Assembly (NCBI GenBank): GCA_025360085.1
Contig: JANYCW010000009.1
Coordinates: 1-35,784 of the forward strand
DNA length: 35,784 nt
DNA from: Actinomycetes bacterium
GTDB taxonomy: Bacteria > Actinomycetota > Actinomycetes > Nanopelagicales > Nanopelagicaceae
Reading direction: 5' to 3'
The translations under genes and the position numbers were made by a program. Each line of letters opens with the position of its first letter. The first letter of the stretch is position 1. The notes beneath the pieces were generated by a model. It did no database searches. It was given only the letters and a program-made list of their open reading frames with translations, and was not told the origin of the DNA. Shown here piece by piece: positions 22,138 through 32,341 of the stretch.

Positions 22138-23112
22138 GTGACAAAGCCCGTAATAATTGCAATTCGCGGATTGTCACGCGCTTTTGGCGAAGTCCGAGCC
22201 GTCAATGCCGTGGATTTGGATATTTTTGAGGGCGAATTCATCACCTTGCTTGGCCCATCAGGCTCTGGAAAAACCACAGTACTACGAATGATTGCTGGCT
22301 TTGAAAAACCTGATTCTGGAACCATTCTCCTAGGTGGTAAAGATGTTTCCCAATTACCCCCTTATGACCGTGACGTAAATACAGTTTTTCAAGATTACGC
22401 TTTGTTTCCGCACATGAATGTTATTTCAAATATCGAATATGGCCTACGCGTAAAAGGCGTTGATAAATCAGATCGACGTGCGCGAGCGATGCAAGCTTTA
22501 CAGCAAGTTCGACTTGAGGGTTATGAAAGTCGCAAACCTGCACAGTTATCTGGTGGTCAACGACAACGTGTTGCCTTGGCTCGAGCTTTAGTTAACCGCC
22601 CATCCGTCCTACTTTTGGATGAGCCACTGGGTGCACTAGATTTAAAATTACGTGAACAAATGCAGATAGAGTTAAAAGAGTTACAACGCGCGGTTGGAAT
22701 TACATTCATATTTGTCACTCACGATCAAGAAGAAGCATTGACAATGAGCGATCGAATTGTAGTTTTTAATCACGGACGTATCGAACAAATTGGTACGCCT
22801 CGGGAAATCTACGACAATCCACAAAGTTCATTTGTTTCGGAGTTCGTCGGACAAACCAACAAAATAGAAATTGAGGGTAAGAAGATAAATGTACGACCAG
22901 AGTTTATTGTCGTGTCAAAATCAACCAGCTACGGGAATCGCTCAGTCCAAGGAGTCTTAAGAGACGCCATTTTTGTTGGAGCCACAACTAGATATTTAGT
23001 TGATTCCTCACTTGGCAACACAATTATTTCAACAAACCCTAGAGAGGCAATCGCCATTGGCGAAACTGTCACTTTGTCATGGGATAAAGAAAAAGAATTC
23101 TTGATTCAATGA
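22138..23112 (+). CDS. potA: Spermidine/putrescine-type ABC importer, ATP-binding protein
   Basis: The 324-residue protein has Walker A GPSGSGKTT, Q loop with TVFQDYALFPHM, signature LSGGQRQRVALARAL, Walker B VLLLDEPLGALD and switch FVTHDQEEALTMSD, followed by a C-terminal TOBE-like regulatory domain (about 240-324). This is the CUT1/PotA pattern. It powers uptake through PotB and PotC with the lipoprotein PotD. It is somewhat shorter than enterobacterial PotA, mainly in the C-terminal domain. It is first in the order potA-potD-potB-potC and is followed by a hairpin before potD. Confidence 0.92.
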   Translation: MTKPVIIAIRGLSRAFGEVRAVNAVDLDIFEGEFITLLGPSGSGKTTVLRMIAGFEKPDSGTILLGGKDVSQLPPYDRDVNTVFQDYALFPHMNVISNIEYGLRVKGVDKSDRRARAMQALQQVRLEGYESRKPAQLSGGQRQRVALARALVNRPSVLLLDEPLGALDLKLREQMQIELKELQRAVGITFIFVTHDQEEALTMSDRIVVFNHGRIEQIGTPREIYDNPQSSFVSEFVGQTNKIEIEGKKINVRPEFIVVSKSTSYGNRSVQGVLRDAIFVGATTRYLVDSSLGNTIISTNPREAIAIGETVTLSWDKEKEFLIQ

Positions 23113-23124
23113 AGAGTCAAGAAC

Positions 23125-23145
23125 CACATTCAAACGCTGAATGTG
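23125..23145 (+). promoter_or_regulatory. Hairpin with loop AACGC between potA and potD
   Basis: CACATTCA and TGAATGTG form a perfect eight-pair stem around AACGC. The potD ribosome site (GGAGG) follows 12 bases later. The loop and inner stem are identical to the hairpin at 30282-30298, while the outer stem bases differ in a compensated way, which points to an RNA element. No T run follows, so it is not a terminator. It may control potD translation or mRNA processing. Confidence 0.5.
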
Positions 23146-23167
23146 AAAAATTAAGATGGAGGTACAG

Positions 23168-24361
23168 ATGCAAAAAAAGCGTCTGTTTTCACGAATTGCT
23201 GTTGCATCAGTTGCAGCACTTATTCTCGCTGGGTGCAGCTCAGGTAGCGACTCTGCATCCGATAGCGGTGTACCTAAGATAGATATGATGAAAAAGCTTG
23301 GCGCAGGTGAGGGCCAAGTTAATGTAGTCGCGTGGGCTGGATACGTCGAAAATGGCTCAACCGATCCCAAAGTTGATTGGGTGACAGGTTTCGAAAAAGA
23401 TACTGGTTGCAAAGTTAATGTAAAGAATGGTGCAACATCTGACGACATGGTTGCGTTAATGAAAACTGGTGAATATGACGTCGTTTCGGCATCTGGAGAT
23501 GCTTCACTTCGTTTGATTTACGGCGGCGATGTTGCACCAGTTAATACCGATTTGATTCCAAACTATGCAGATATTTTTAAGAACTTAAAGATGCAACAAT
23601 GGAACTCAGTCGGTGGCGTTGCTTATGGTATTCCACACGGACGTGGTGCTAATTTGTTGGCATATCGCACCGATATTGTTAAGCCCGCACCGACTTCTTG
23701 GGGTAGCGTTTTTGATGCTAATTCGCCTTACAAAGGCAAAATCACAGCCTACGACTCACCTATCTATATCGCTGATGCCGCACTGTACTTAATGGCGACA
23801 CAACCTGATCTTAAAATCAAGTATCCATATGCTCTTGATCAAGCTCAGTTCGATGCTGCAGTTGCTTTATTAAAAGTTCAAAAGCCACTGATTGGTGAAT
23901 ACTGGGGCGATTATTTGAAGCATGTGGCTTCACTTAAATCAGGTGGAACAGTTCTAGGAACAACATGGCAGGTTAATATTAATTTAGCTAAAGGTGAAAA
24001 AGTTCCTGTAGAAGGAATTAAACCAACCGAAGGCTCAACGGGTTGGTCTGATACTTGGATGATCAGCAGTAAGGCCAAGAATCCAAACTGCGCTTACCTT
24101 TGGATGAATCACATCGCATCACCTGCAGCAAATGCTGCAGTCGCGGAATGGTTTGGAGAGGCTCCATCTAACGCAAAATCTTGTGCGTTGACTGCCGATC
24201 CAAATCACTGTGCAACGTTCCATGCAGCAGATGATGCTTATTGGGCAGATGTCTATTACTGGAACACTGCAACTGAAACCTGCCTCGATGGTCGGACCGA
24301 TGTTAAGTGCGTTCCATACTCTGAATGGGTTAAAGCTTGGTCTAGTTTACGTAATTCATAA
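23168..24361 (+). CDS. potD: Polyamine-type ABC importer, substrate-binding lipoprotein
   Basis: The 397-residue protein begins with a lipoprotein signal: basic MQKKRLFSR, a hydrophobic core and the lipobox LILAGC (Cys at about 22). The mature part is a PotD/PotF-like type II binding protein: NVVAWAGYVENGSTDPKVDW, GEYDVVSASGDASLRLI, PHGRGANLLAYRTD, and TDTWMISSKAKNPNCAYLW. ATG 23168 is chosen over 23156 because GGAGG lies just before it. The ligand is probably putrescine or spermidine, but related amino-acid-derived amines are possible. A strong hairpin follows the stop. Confidence 0.9.
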   Translation: MQKKRLFSRIAVASVAALILAGCSSGSDSASDSGVPKIDMMKKLGAGEGQVNVVAWAGYVENGSTDPKVDWVTGFEKDTGCKVNVKNGATSDDMVALMKTGEYDVVSASGDASLRLIYGGDVAPVNTDLIPNYADIFKNLKMQQWNSVGGVAYGIPHGRGANLLAYRTDIVKPAPTSWGSVFDANSPYKGKITAYDSPIYIADAALYLMATQPDLKIKYPYALDQAQFDAAVALLKVQKPLIGEYWGDYLKHVASLKSGGTVLGTTWQVNINLAKGEKVPVEGIKPTEGSTGWSDTWMISSKAKNPNCAYLWMNHIASPAANAAVAEWFGEAPSNAKSCALTADPNHCATFHAADDAYWADVYYWNTATETCLDGRTDVKCVPYSEWVKAWSSLRNS

Positions 24362-24366
24362 GTAAT

Positions 24367-24400
24367 AAGCCGGGCGTGGGATATTTCCCGCGTCCGGCTT
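24367..24400 (+). terminator. Strong hairpin between potD and potB
   Basis: Positions 24367-24380 pair with 24387-24400 in a 14-pair stem (two G-U) around loop ATATTT, and AATTTATT follows. It begins six bases after the potD stop and ends before the potB ribosome site. In ABC importer operons such a hairpin usually causes partial termination or protects the 3' end of the binding-protein message, giving more PotD than permease. Confidence 0.85.
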
Positions 24401-24423
24401 AATTTATTGCAAAAGGAGCACAG

Positions 24424-25284
24424 ATGTTGGACTCGGTTGCAACCGCAATGCATCGAAGGCCACGCCTGCGTTTGGCTGCACTTTTAACTGCGCCTGTTTT
24501 ATGGCTAGTAGTGGCATATCTTGGGGCGTTAGCAACTCTATTAGTGACTGCATTTTTTACCATTGATAGCTTCACTGGAAATGTAGTCCGAAAGTTTAAT
24601 CTGGACAACTTTCATGACATGCTCACTGATGCTGCATATAAAAATGTCGTCTTACGGACTTTAGGGATTGCGATTAGTGTTACCTTGCTGTGTTCAGTAC
24701 TTGCAATTCCAATGGCTTTCTATATGGCTAAAATCGCTAAACCAAAGTCTCAGAAAATCTTAGTGGCACTTGTTTTAACACCACTTTGGGCCTCATATTT
24801 GGTCAAGATCTACGCATGGCGCACAATGTTAGAGCCAGGAAGTGGCGTTGTGGACTGGTTACTTGGACCAATTGGTATTCACTCTCCTGGTTTTGGTGGT
24901 CCGGCAATCATTATCGGCCTGTCATACCTTTGGCTTCCATACATGATTCTGCCTATTTACGCAGGATTAGAACGGCTTCCTAATAATCTATTGGATGCCT
25001 CGGGAGATTTAGGGGCGCATAATTTTTATACTTTTAGAAAAGTTATTTTGCCATTAATTTTTCCTTCCCTTGTTGCGGGATCGATGTTCACTTTTTCTTT
25101 AAGTCTTGGTGATTACATCACGGCGCAGATTATCGGTGGAAAATTACAAATGCTTGGAAATGTCGTCTATCAAAACTTCAGCATCAATCTCCCATTTGCC
25201 GCCACCATCGCCACGATTCCGGTCAGCATCATGGCGCTCTATCTCTATCTTGTTCGCCGCACCGGTGCGCTAGCGAGCATGTGA
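24424..25284 (+). CDS. potB: Polyamine-type ABC importer, permease 1
   Basis: The 286-residue protein has six predicted membrane helices and the cytoplasmic EAA-type loop LDASGDLGAHNFYTFRKVILP that docks on the ATPase. LTPLWASYLVKIYAWRTML and LSLGDYITAQIIGG are typical of PotB/PotH. AAAAGGAG eight bases before the ATG supports the start. It overlaps potC by four bases and lies behind the potD hairpin. Confidence 0.92.
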   Translation: MLDSVATAMHRRPRLRLAALLTAPVLWLVVAYLGALATLLVTAFFTIDSFTGNVVRKFNLDNFHDMLTDAAYKNVVLRTLGIAISVTLLCSVLAIPMAFYMAKIAKPKSQKILVALVLTPLWASYLVKIYAWRTMLEPGSGVVDWLLGPIGIHSPGFGGPAIIIGLSYLWLPYMILPIYAGLERLPNNLLDASGDLGAHNFYTFRKVILPLIFPSLVAGSMFTFSLSLGDYITAQIIGGKLQMLGNVVYQNFSINLPFAATIATIPVSIMALYLYLVRRTGALASM

Positions 25285-26090
25285 TGACAATATCTAGACA
25301 AGCTCGCTATGCACTTATGTCACTTATGGGGATAGGTTTGGCTTTCATTTATATACCTTTGACCGTTGTCGTTATTAACTCTTTTAATGTAAGTAAGACT
25401 TTTTCATGGCCCCCAACTAGTTTTACAACTCTGTGGTGGGCAAAAGCAATTGAAAATACAGGGGTGCGAGAAGCCCTTAAATGGAGTGTTTTAGCGGGTT
25501 TGTCGGCCACTGCAATCGCATTATTACTCGGTACAACGCTGGCCTTTGCCGTTAGCCGCTACAGTTTTTTCGGCCGTGAAATTATTTCCTTACTCGTTGT
25601 TTTACCAATCTCTTTGCCTGGAGTTGTAACTGGTATTGCTTTAAATAATGCCTTTACTAAACAACTAGGTATGTCTACTGGTTTATTGACGGTAGTGATT
25701 GGTCACGCCACTTTTTGTATCGTCATCGTTTATAACAATGCCATAGCTCGCCTTCGGCGAATGGGTACATCGTTGCAAGAAGCCTCGATGGATTTAGGGG
25801 CAAATGGCATCACTACTTTTCGCCTTATCACTTTGCCAAATTTAGCTTCGGCATTATTTGCCGGTGGATTATTAGCATTTGGACTTTCATTTGATGAAAT
25901 CGTCGTGACGACTTTTACCGCTGGCCCCGGAATCCAAACACTTCCGATTTGGATTTACAATAATCTTTTCCGGCCAAATCAAGCACCGATTGTTAACGTA
26001 GTCGCGGCAACCCTCGTTGTTCTATCTATTGTGCCAATTTATTTGTCTCAACGCTTAAGTCAAGATTCGACCTCGGGCGGGCGTTTTTAA
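25281..26090 (+). CDS. potC: Polyamine-type ABC importer, permease 2
   Basis: The 269-residue protein has six helices, IYIPLTVVVINSFNVSKTFSWPP near the N-terminus, LPISLPGVVTGIALNNAF, and the EAA loop LQEASMDLGANGITTFRLITLP, all PotC/PotI-like. The start is GTG 25281 or the adjacent ATG 25284; both overlap the potB stop. It ends the operon and faces the GuaB1 gene with a gap of only seven bases and no clear terminator. Confidence 0.92.
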   Translation: MMTISRQARYALMSLMGIGLAFIYIPLTVVVINSFNVSKTFSWPPTSFTTLWWAKAIENTGVREALKWSVLAGLSATAIALLLGTTLAFAVSRYSFFGREIISLLVVLPISLPGVVTGIALNNAFTKQLGMSTGLLTVVIGHATFCIVIVYNNAIARLRRMGTSLQEASMDLGANGITTFRLITLPNLASALFAGGLLAFGLSFDEIVVTTFTAGPGIQTLPIWIYNNLFRPNQAPIVNVVAATLVVLSIVPIYLSQRLSQDSTSGGRF

Positions 26091-26097
26091 CTTAAGA

Positions 26098-27548
<1,451 letters not shown>

Positions 27549-27554
27549 CTCAGG

Positions 27555-27560
27555 TAGAAT
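27555..27560 (+). promoter_or_regulatory. -10 box TAGAAT for the ABC exporter operon (leaderless)
   Basis: TAGAAT lies six bases before ATG 27567 with no Shine-Dalgarno sequence. The whole divergent intergenic region is only 32 bp and carries both -10 boxes. Confidence 0.55.
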
Positions 27561-27566
27561 AGATAG

Positions 27567-28493
27567 ATGCCTGAATCTCTCATCCATGCCCGTGGCCTCA
27601 CCAAGAAGTTTGGCGACTTCGTTGCCGTAAATGGAATCGATTTCGATGTCCACAAGGGCGAGTCATTCGGCCTTTTAGGTCCAAATGGCGCGGGTAAATC
27701 GACTGCGATGCGCATGATTGGTGCTACATCGTCGCGTGATGCCGGGGTGCTAACAATTCTTGGCAAGGATCCTGACAAGCATGGGCCACAGATTCGCGCG
27801 CATTTAGGGGTTGTGCCACAGCAGGATAACTTGGACATGCAGTTAAGCGTTAGCGAAAATCTCTACATTTATGGCAGATATTTCGGGTTGCCGCGGGCAT
27901 TTGTTAAAGGAAAGATTGAAGAGTTACTTACTTTTGCCCAATTGGAAGAAAAACGCGATGCAAAAGTTGAAGCCCTCAGTGGCGGCATGAAGCGCCGTTT
28001 AACTATTGCCCGCGCCCTTGTAAGTGAGCCCGAGATTTTAATGCTGGATGAACCTACAACGGGCCTAGACCCACAAGCGCGGCATATTCTCTGGGATCGC
28101 CTTTTCCGTTTGAAAGAGCAAGGCGTAACACTTCTTATCACAACGCACTTCATGGACGAGGCTGAACAGTTATGTGATCGATTAATCGTTATGGATAAAG
28201 GCAGCATCATGGCCGAAGGAAGCCCGGCTTCGCTCATTAAAGACTACTCAAGCAAGGAAGTTCTTGAGGTTCGATTTGGATCTGATAGAAATCAAGAGTT
28301 GGCCGAAAAACTACGAACGTTATGTGAGCGAATTGAGGAGTTACCTGACCGCATCTTGATGTATACCGAAGATGGCGAAGCGCTTCTAGGGCAAATTTAT
28401 GCATCTGGCATGCATCCCAAGACCTCACTTGTGCGTCGCAGCTCTTTAGAAGATGTATTTTTGCGCTTAACCGGAAGAACATTGATCGAATAA
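27567..28493 (+). CDS. ABC exporter ATP-binding protein (DrrA/NodI-like)
   Basis: The 308-residue protein has Walker A GPNGAGKST, signature LSGGMKRRLTIARAL, Walker B EILMLDEPTTGLDPQ and switch TTHFMDEAEQL, followed by a C-terminal domain (about 230-308) ending RRSSLEDVFLRLTGRTL, the usual tail of DrrA/NodI-type ATPases. It drives the two permeases that follow. It overlaps the next gene by one base (TAATG). The substrate is unknown; drugs, polysaccharide or lipid are typical for the family. Confidence 0.9.
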   Translation: MPESLIHARGLTKKFGDFVAVNGIDFDVHKGESFGLLGPNGAGKSTAMRMIGATSSRDAGVLTILGKDPDKHGPQIRAHLGVVPQQDNLDMQLSVSENLYIYGRYFGLPRAFVKGKIEELLTFAQLEEKRDAKVEALSGGMKRRLTIARALVSEPEILMLDEPTTGLDPQARHILWDRLFRLKEQGVTLLITTHFMDEAEQLCDRLIVMDKGSIMAEGSPASLIKDYSSKEVLEVRFGSDRNQELAEKLRTLCERIEELPDRILMYTEDGEALLGQIYASGMHPKTSLVRRSSLEDVFLRLTGRTLIE

Positions 28494-29332
28494 TGAGTAT
28501 TACAACTATTCGTCAGGGATCGATTCAACTTGTCAATTCAAAGAAGATTCAAGCCCAAGGCGCGATTTATGTTGCAGAGGCGCGCATACGCGTGATGATG
28601 AAGTGGCTTTGGCTCATCATAGGTATTGCTATCGCAAATCCAGTTCTATATTTGATTAGCGTTGGAATTGGCCTCGGTGGCTTGATAGATAAAAATGTAG
28701 GGGCAACCGGCGTAGATGGCGTCAAATATCTGACCTTTTTAGCCCCGGCTCTGCTTGCACAAGCGGCGATACAGGGAGCAATGGAAGAGACAGTTTTTCC
28801 AACAATTGAAGGATTTAAATGGAATAAGGTTTTCTTTGCGATGAATTCAACTCCTTTAAGCGGAGCCCAGATATCTTTAGGCGTTTTTCTTGCCGCGTTT
28901 TTCCGAACCATCTACACCGTTCTATTTTATTTTGGAGTCATGTGGCTTTTTGGCGCCTTGGATTCTTCAACTGCATGGTTAGCAATCCCAACTGCGATAT
29001 TTGCCGGTACTGCATTTGGCGCACTGATGCAGGCACTAGCCGCCAAACTCGAGAATGAAAATATCTTTTTCGTCATCGTGGGTCGCTTTATTATGATGCC
29101 GTTATTTCTATTTTCTGGGACATTCTTTCCGCTCACATCAATGCCATTTTTTTTACAGTGGATTGGATGGATTTCACCTCTGTGGCATGCCACCGAATTA
29201 GGGCGACATTTAACTTATGGACATGCTATTTCCTCCACGATGATGTGGGTCCACTTCTTAGTTTTAGCGACCATGCTGGTTAGTGGTCTTTACCTTTCCA
29301 CTCGAATTTTTACCAAGAGATTGGCAAAGTAA
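28493..29332 (+). CDS. ABC-2 type exporter permease 1 (NodJ/DrrB-like)
   Basis: The 279-residue protein has six hydrophobic segments, the ABC-2 core with AQAAIQGAMEETVFPTIEGFKWNK, and PLFLFSGTFFPLTSMPFFLQWIGWISPLWHATELGR, a common NodJ-type signature. The N-terminal 30 residues are cytosolic. It overlaps the ATPase stop by one base and is followed directly by the second permease. The pair probably forms a heterodimer. Confidence 0.9.
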   Translation: MSITTIRQGSIQLVNSKKIQAQGAIYVAEARIRVMMKWLWLIIGIAIANPVLYLISVGIGLGGLIDKNVGATGVDGVKYLTFLAPALLAQAAIQGAMEETVFPTIEGFKWNKVFFAMNSTPLSGAQISLGVFLAAFFRTIYTVLFYFGVMWLFGALDSSTAWLAIPTAIFAGTAFGALMQALAAKLENENIFFVIVGRFIMMPLFLFSGTFFPLTSMPFFLQWIGWISPLWHATELGRHLTYGHAISSTMMWVHFLVLATMLVSGLYLSTRIFTKRLAK

Positions 29333-30160
29333 GTGTTTATTCCGATGGCCGTGGCGATTGCCGAAGCACGGATTGGTAAATGGGGAGAGCGTTATTACTC
29401 AGGGCGTGTTCTTCAACTACTTGAGCGCGGATTAATCGCTTTCCGATCTTCAACGTGGATGATTGTGTTCTCTGGTTTTTTTGAACCTGTCCTATATCTA
29501 CTTTCTTTTGGCTATGGAATTGGAAAATTGTTACCGACCATTGATGTCGGTGGAGAGACCGTGAAGTACGCTGTTTTCATTGCCCCCGCATTGCTTGCAA
29601 CAAGTGCAATGAACGGTGCGATTTATGATTCGACAATGAACGTATTTTTTAAACTCAATCATGACCGTATTTATCACGGCATGCTCGCAACATCAATGGG
29701 GCCACTCGACGTAGCTTTAGGTGAAATTAGTTGGGCTCTCATACGTGGTTTAAGTTATGCATGTGCGTTTATGGCTGTAGTTGCACCCTTAGGGTTAATT
29801 CCCAGTATGTGGGGTTACCTTGCGATTCCAGCCGCCGTCCTAATCGCCTTTGGTTTTGCTTCTATCGGGATGGCCTTAACGTCGTACATGAAATCTTTTC
29901 AACAGTTAGAGATAATAAATATGTTTTTATTACCAATGTTTCTTTTTTCTGGATCTTTTTACCCATTGAGCGTCTTTCCTGAATGGTTGCAGTTTACTGT
30001 CAACTTATTTCCGCTCACACATGCAATTAATTTAGTTCGTGGCTTATGCCTAGGCCATATAAATGTAGCGTTAGCCGGTCATGCGATGTATTTCGTAATT
30101 ATGATAATTTGTGGACTTTTCTTTACAACTCGGCGATTAAACGCACTTTTTATGAAATAA
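29333..30160 (+). CDS. ABC-2 type exporter permease 2 (NodJ/DrrB-like)
   Basis: The 275-residue protein is a diverged copy of the preceding permease with the same layout: N-terminal amphipathic part, ATSAMNGAIYDSTMNVFFKLNHDR, and MFLFSGSFYPLSVFPEWLQFTVNLFPLTHAINLVRGL. GTG 29333 starts at the base after the previous stop. Encoding two separate permeases rather than a homodimer is the noteworthy point of this operon. Confidence 0.9.
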   Translation: MFIPMAVAIAEARIGKWGERYYSGRVLQLLERGLIAFRSSTWMIVFSGFFEPVLYLLSFGYGIGKLLPTIDVGGETVKYAVFIAPALLATSAMNGAIYDSTMNVFFKLNHDRIYHGMLATSMGPLDVALGEISWALIRGLSYACAFMAVVAPLGLIPSMWGYLAIPAAVLIAFGFASIGMALTSYMKSFQQLEIINMFLLPMFLFSGSFYPLSVFPEWLQFTVNLFPLTHAINLVRGLCLGHINVALAGHAMYFVIMIICGLFFTTRRLNALFMK

Positions 30161-30197
30161 AAACTGGATTCTCACGTAATGACTGGGAGTTTCGGGG

Positions 30198-30227
30198 TTG
30201 CTTTTAAAAAACGGCATGAGATACTTA
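30198..30227 (+). promoter_or_regulatory. Promoter candidate for the aminotransferase
   Basis: TTGCTT (30198-30203) and TACTTA (30222-30227) are spaced by 18 bases. Transcription would begin near 30234, leaving a leader of about 85 bases before ATG 30320, unlike the leaderless genes of this window. Confidence 0.4.
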
Positions 30228-30229
30228 AC

Positions 30230-30298
30230 CCTTAGTTCGTAAGGACTAAAAAACCGAACCGGGAGAGTACTTCTCAAACGAGTTTCAAACGCTGAAAC
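30230..30298 (+). promoter_or_regulatory. Structured leader with three hairpins before the aminotransferase
   Basis: Three perfect short hairpins follow one another: CCTTA/TAAGG (30230-30244, loop GTTCG), GAGA/TCTC (30263-30275), and GTTTCA/TGAAAC (30282-30298, loop AACGC). The last shares its loop and inner stem with the hairpin in front of potD. No terminator or anti-terminator pair is evident. It matches no riboswitch class that I can recall. If transcription starts near 30234, as the promoter candidate suggests, the first hairpin would lack part of its 5' arm. Confidence 0.4.
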
Positions 30299-30319
30299 CT
30301 TTGCCGTACAAGCTTTACA

Positions 30320-31714
30320 ATGATTACACAAACTAATCACAAGGAAACTTTTAGATTCGTCCCTACAACATCAGTAGAAATACCACCTGAAAGAGTTGCA
30401 GCCCTCCTGAAATCTGAATGGGAGTTATTTACTAAGCATACGGGTAAGAGCGCCGAAGAGAGTAAGCGCTCCTTTAAATCTCTACCTCTAGGTGTAACTT
30501 CAAGCTTTCAGCATTGGGATCCTTATCCAATATCAATTGCCAGCGCAAAAGGTGCTTGGATGACCGATGTCGATGGGCGCGAGCTCCTCGATCTCTCCAT
30601 GGGCTTTGGCGCGATGCTTGCCGGCCACCTGAATCCAACAGTGGTTGAAGAGGTAACGATCGCCTTAGAAACGGGGATGCTCTTTGTAACCCCTTCACCG
30701 ATTTCAACCGATGCTGCCGAGCGAATCTGTCGCCGCTTTGCCATTGATCAGGTTCGCTTCACCAATAGCGGAACTGAATCAACAATGTATGCCATTCGCA
30801 CTGCGCGTGTGGCAACTGGAAAGAACGGCATAGTCAAAGTCGAAGGTGGATACCACGGCAGTTACGACCCGTTTGTAGTTTCAGCAAAGCCACCCGTCGA
30901 TAAGATTGGTGATGTTAGCGACCCAATTGCTCACGTTCCCGACGGAATTGTTCCTGGAGAAATTTTTGTTGTCTCCTATAACGACGCCGATTCACTTGAG
31001 CGAATCTTTGAAAAGAACTCCTCCACAATTGCATGTTTCATTATCGAACCAGTTATGGAGAACCTTGGAATTGTTTTACCGGACGAGGGTTATTTAGAGC
31101 GCGTACGTGAACTCTGTAATGAGTACAACGTTGTTCTGATTTTTGACGAAGTAAAAACCGGATTAACTGCTGGGCATCAGGGTGCAGCACAACGCCTCGG
31201 AGTAATTCCTGATTTAATTACACTGGCTAAATCAATCGGTGGCGGCTTAACTTTGGCGGCCTTTGGTGGAAAAAAGAAGTACATGGATTTTGTCTCTAAT
31301 GGAAAAATGGCACACTTCGGTACTTTTAATGGTAATCCTTTATCAATGGCTGGAGTACGCGCAATCGATAAAATCTGTACGAAAGAAGCCCTTGACGTTG
31401 CCGAAGCATTTAATCAACAGGCGTTGGATCGCATTAACGCAATAATTGATGAATACCAACTGCCCGCCCATACCGTTGGTTTTGGTGTTAAAGGCTGCAT
31501 CACGTGGTCGACAAAACCACTGCGTAATTACCGCGACTACAAAGAAACTGACTTTGCAGTTGCCGAACTTTCGTGGCTTTACTCGCTTAACCGCGGAATT
31601 ATTACCCCGCCTGGACTAGATGAACAGTGGTTAATTTCGCTGGCACATGGCCAGCGCGAGGTTGATCTATTGGTTGAAGACTTCCGATCTTTTGCTCAAG
31701 CTCTTCGAGCATAA
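30320..31714 (+). CDS. Class III aminotransferase (glutamate-1-semialdehyde aminomutase-like)
   Basis: The 464-residue PLP enzyme is of fold type I, class III. Key residues are visible: Asp276-Glu277 in IFDEVKTG (binds the PLP ring), the PLP lysine K304 in LAKSIGGG, SGTESTMYAIRTAR for the phosphate loop, and HFGTFNGNPLSMAG. An extended N-terminus (about 45 residues) is unlike HemL. Its closest look is the HemL-like subgroup, which includes aminotransferases acting on GABA-like, beta-amino or other omega-amino substrates; the true substrate is open. No Shine-Dalgarno sequence precedes ATG 30320, and there is no other start codon nearby. A structured leader lies upstream. Confidence 0.85.
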   Translation: MITQTNHKETFRFVPTTSVEIPPERVAALLKSEWELFTKHTGKSAEESKRSFKSLPLGVTSSFQHWDPYPISIASAKGAWMTDVDGRELLDLSMGFGAMLAGHLNPTVVEEVTIALETGMLFVTPSPISTDAAERICRRFAIDQVRFTNSGTESTMYAIRTARVATGKNGIVKVEGGYHGSYDPFVVSAKPPVDKIGDVSDPIAHVPDGIVPGEIFVVSYNDADSLERIFEKNSSTIACFIIEPVMENLGIVLPDEGYLERVRELCNEYNVVLIFDEVKTGLTAGHQGAAQRLGVIPDLITLAKSIGGGLTLAAFGGKKKYMDFVSNGKMAHFGTFNGNPLSMAGVRAIDKICTKEALDVAEAFNQQALDRINAIIDEYQLPAHTVGFGVKGCITWSTKPLRNYRDYKETDFAVAELSWLYSLNRGIITPPGLDEQWLISLAHGQREVDLLVEDFRSFAQALRA

Positions 31715-31796
31715 TTAACCTCTTTTAAGAGCCAAGGAGCTCCGTGGTGGCTTGCCCTGCCTTGGGAAAAACACTGAGGGAAATGACTTAACAAAG

Positions 31797-31901
31797 ATGT
31801 CAAAGTTTGTCCCTCTACTCCGTCGAAATATAGAGGCCCTTGGAAAACTAAGTGGCCCTGAGCTTGAAACCGCCTTTTCACGCTTAATTACGAAATGGTA
31901 A
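31797..31901 (+). CDS. Possible small protein (34 aa) before the DUF4097-like fragment
   Basis: ATG 31797 opens a 34-residue frame (MSKFVPLLRRNIEALGKL, then SGPELETAFSRLITKW) ending TAA at 31899-31901. It looks like an amphipathic helix pair and has no signal. It lies seven bases before another ATG (31908) and just upstream of the DUF4097-like fragment. It may be a real small protein or what is left of a larger gene. I recognise no family. Confidence 0.35.
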   Translation: MSKFVPLLRRNIEALGKLSGPELETAFSRLITKW

Positions 31902-31917
31902 ATCTCATGTCAAAATT

Positions 31918-32190
31918 TTGGCAGAGTCAGAGAAAACAAAGCAGTTAGCAGAGTCTGTCGAAATTGTAGAGTCCCACGGGAAATTAACGGTAAGCGTAGA
32001 TAAAAAAAGTCGCAACTTTTGGGGCTTAGGCGATAGTGGACTTCATGCTCTCTCGATTGAATTAGCTTTACCAAAAACTGCTAATGTAAAAGTAAAAACA
32101 GTTTCAGGTGATATTGCAACGCATACTTTTTCAGCCTGTGACTACACGCTTAAGAATGCTAGTGGCGACTTTAATTTAGTTAGAAATTAA
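31918..32190 (+). pseudogene. DUF4097-like (toastrack/beta-helix) gene fragment
   Basis: From TTG 31918 the frame encodes 90 residues with the DUF4097 pattern: ALSIELALPKTANVKVKTVSGDIATHTF, then TLKNASGDFNLV, where SGD repeats mark successive beta turns. Full members have about 200-300 residues and many more turns; this one stops after two. ATG 31908 opens a different frame that ends after 13 codons, so an early frameshift or a lost start is also likely. It is best read as a truncated remnant. The 180 bp to the next gene hold only the hairpin at 32342-32372. Confidence 0.5.
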
Positions 32191-32341
32191 TCAAGAGAAA
32201 AGTTGAAAAAATGGAAAATAAAAATTACCTTGGGTGTGTACACAAAAAAGCGCCAAAGAAAATGCGGCCAGAGCTGGCCAATGAGGAAAGTTTGAACATT
32301 CACTACATGTAGGGTCTCGGACGAATTAACTAGGCAACTCC

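Noticed and set aside
30230-30319. Glycine or guanidine riboswitch before the aminotransferase
   Set aside because: GGGAGAG at first recalls the glycine aptamer, but the conserved GCCGAAGG and CTCTCAGG elements are missing. ACG in the loop recalls guanidine-II, but the paired ACGR tetraloops are not present.
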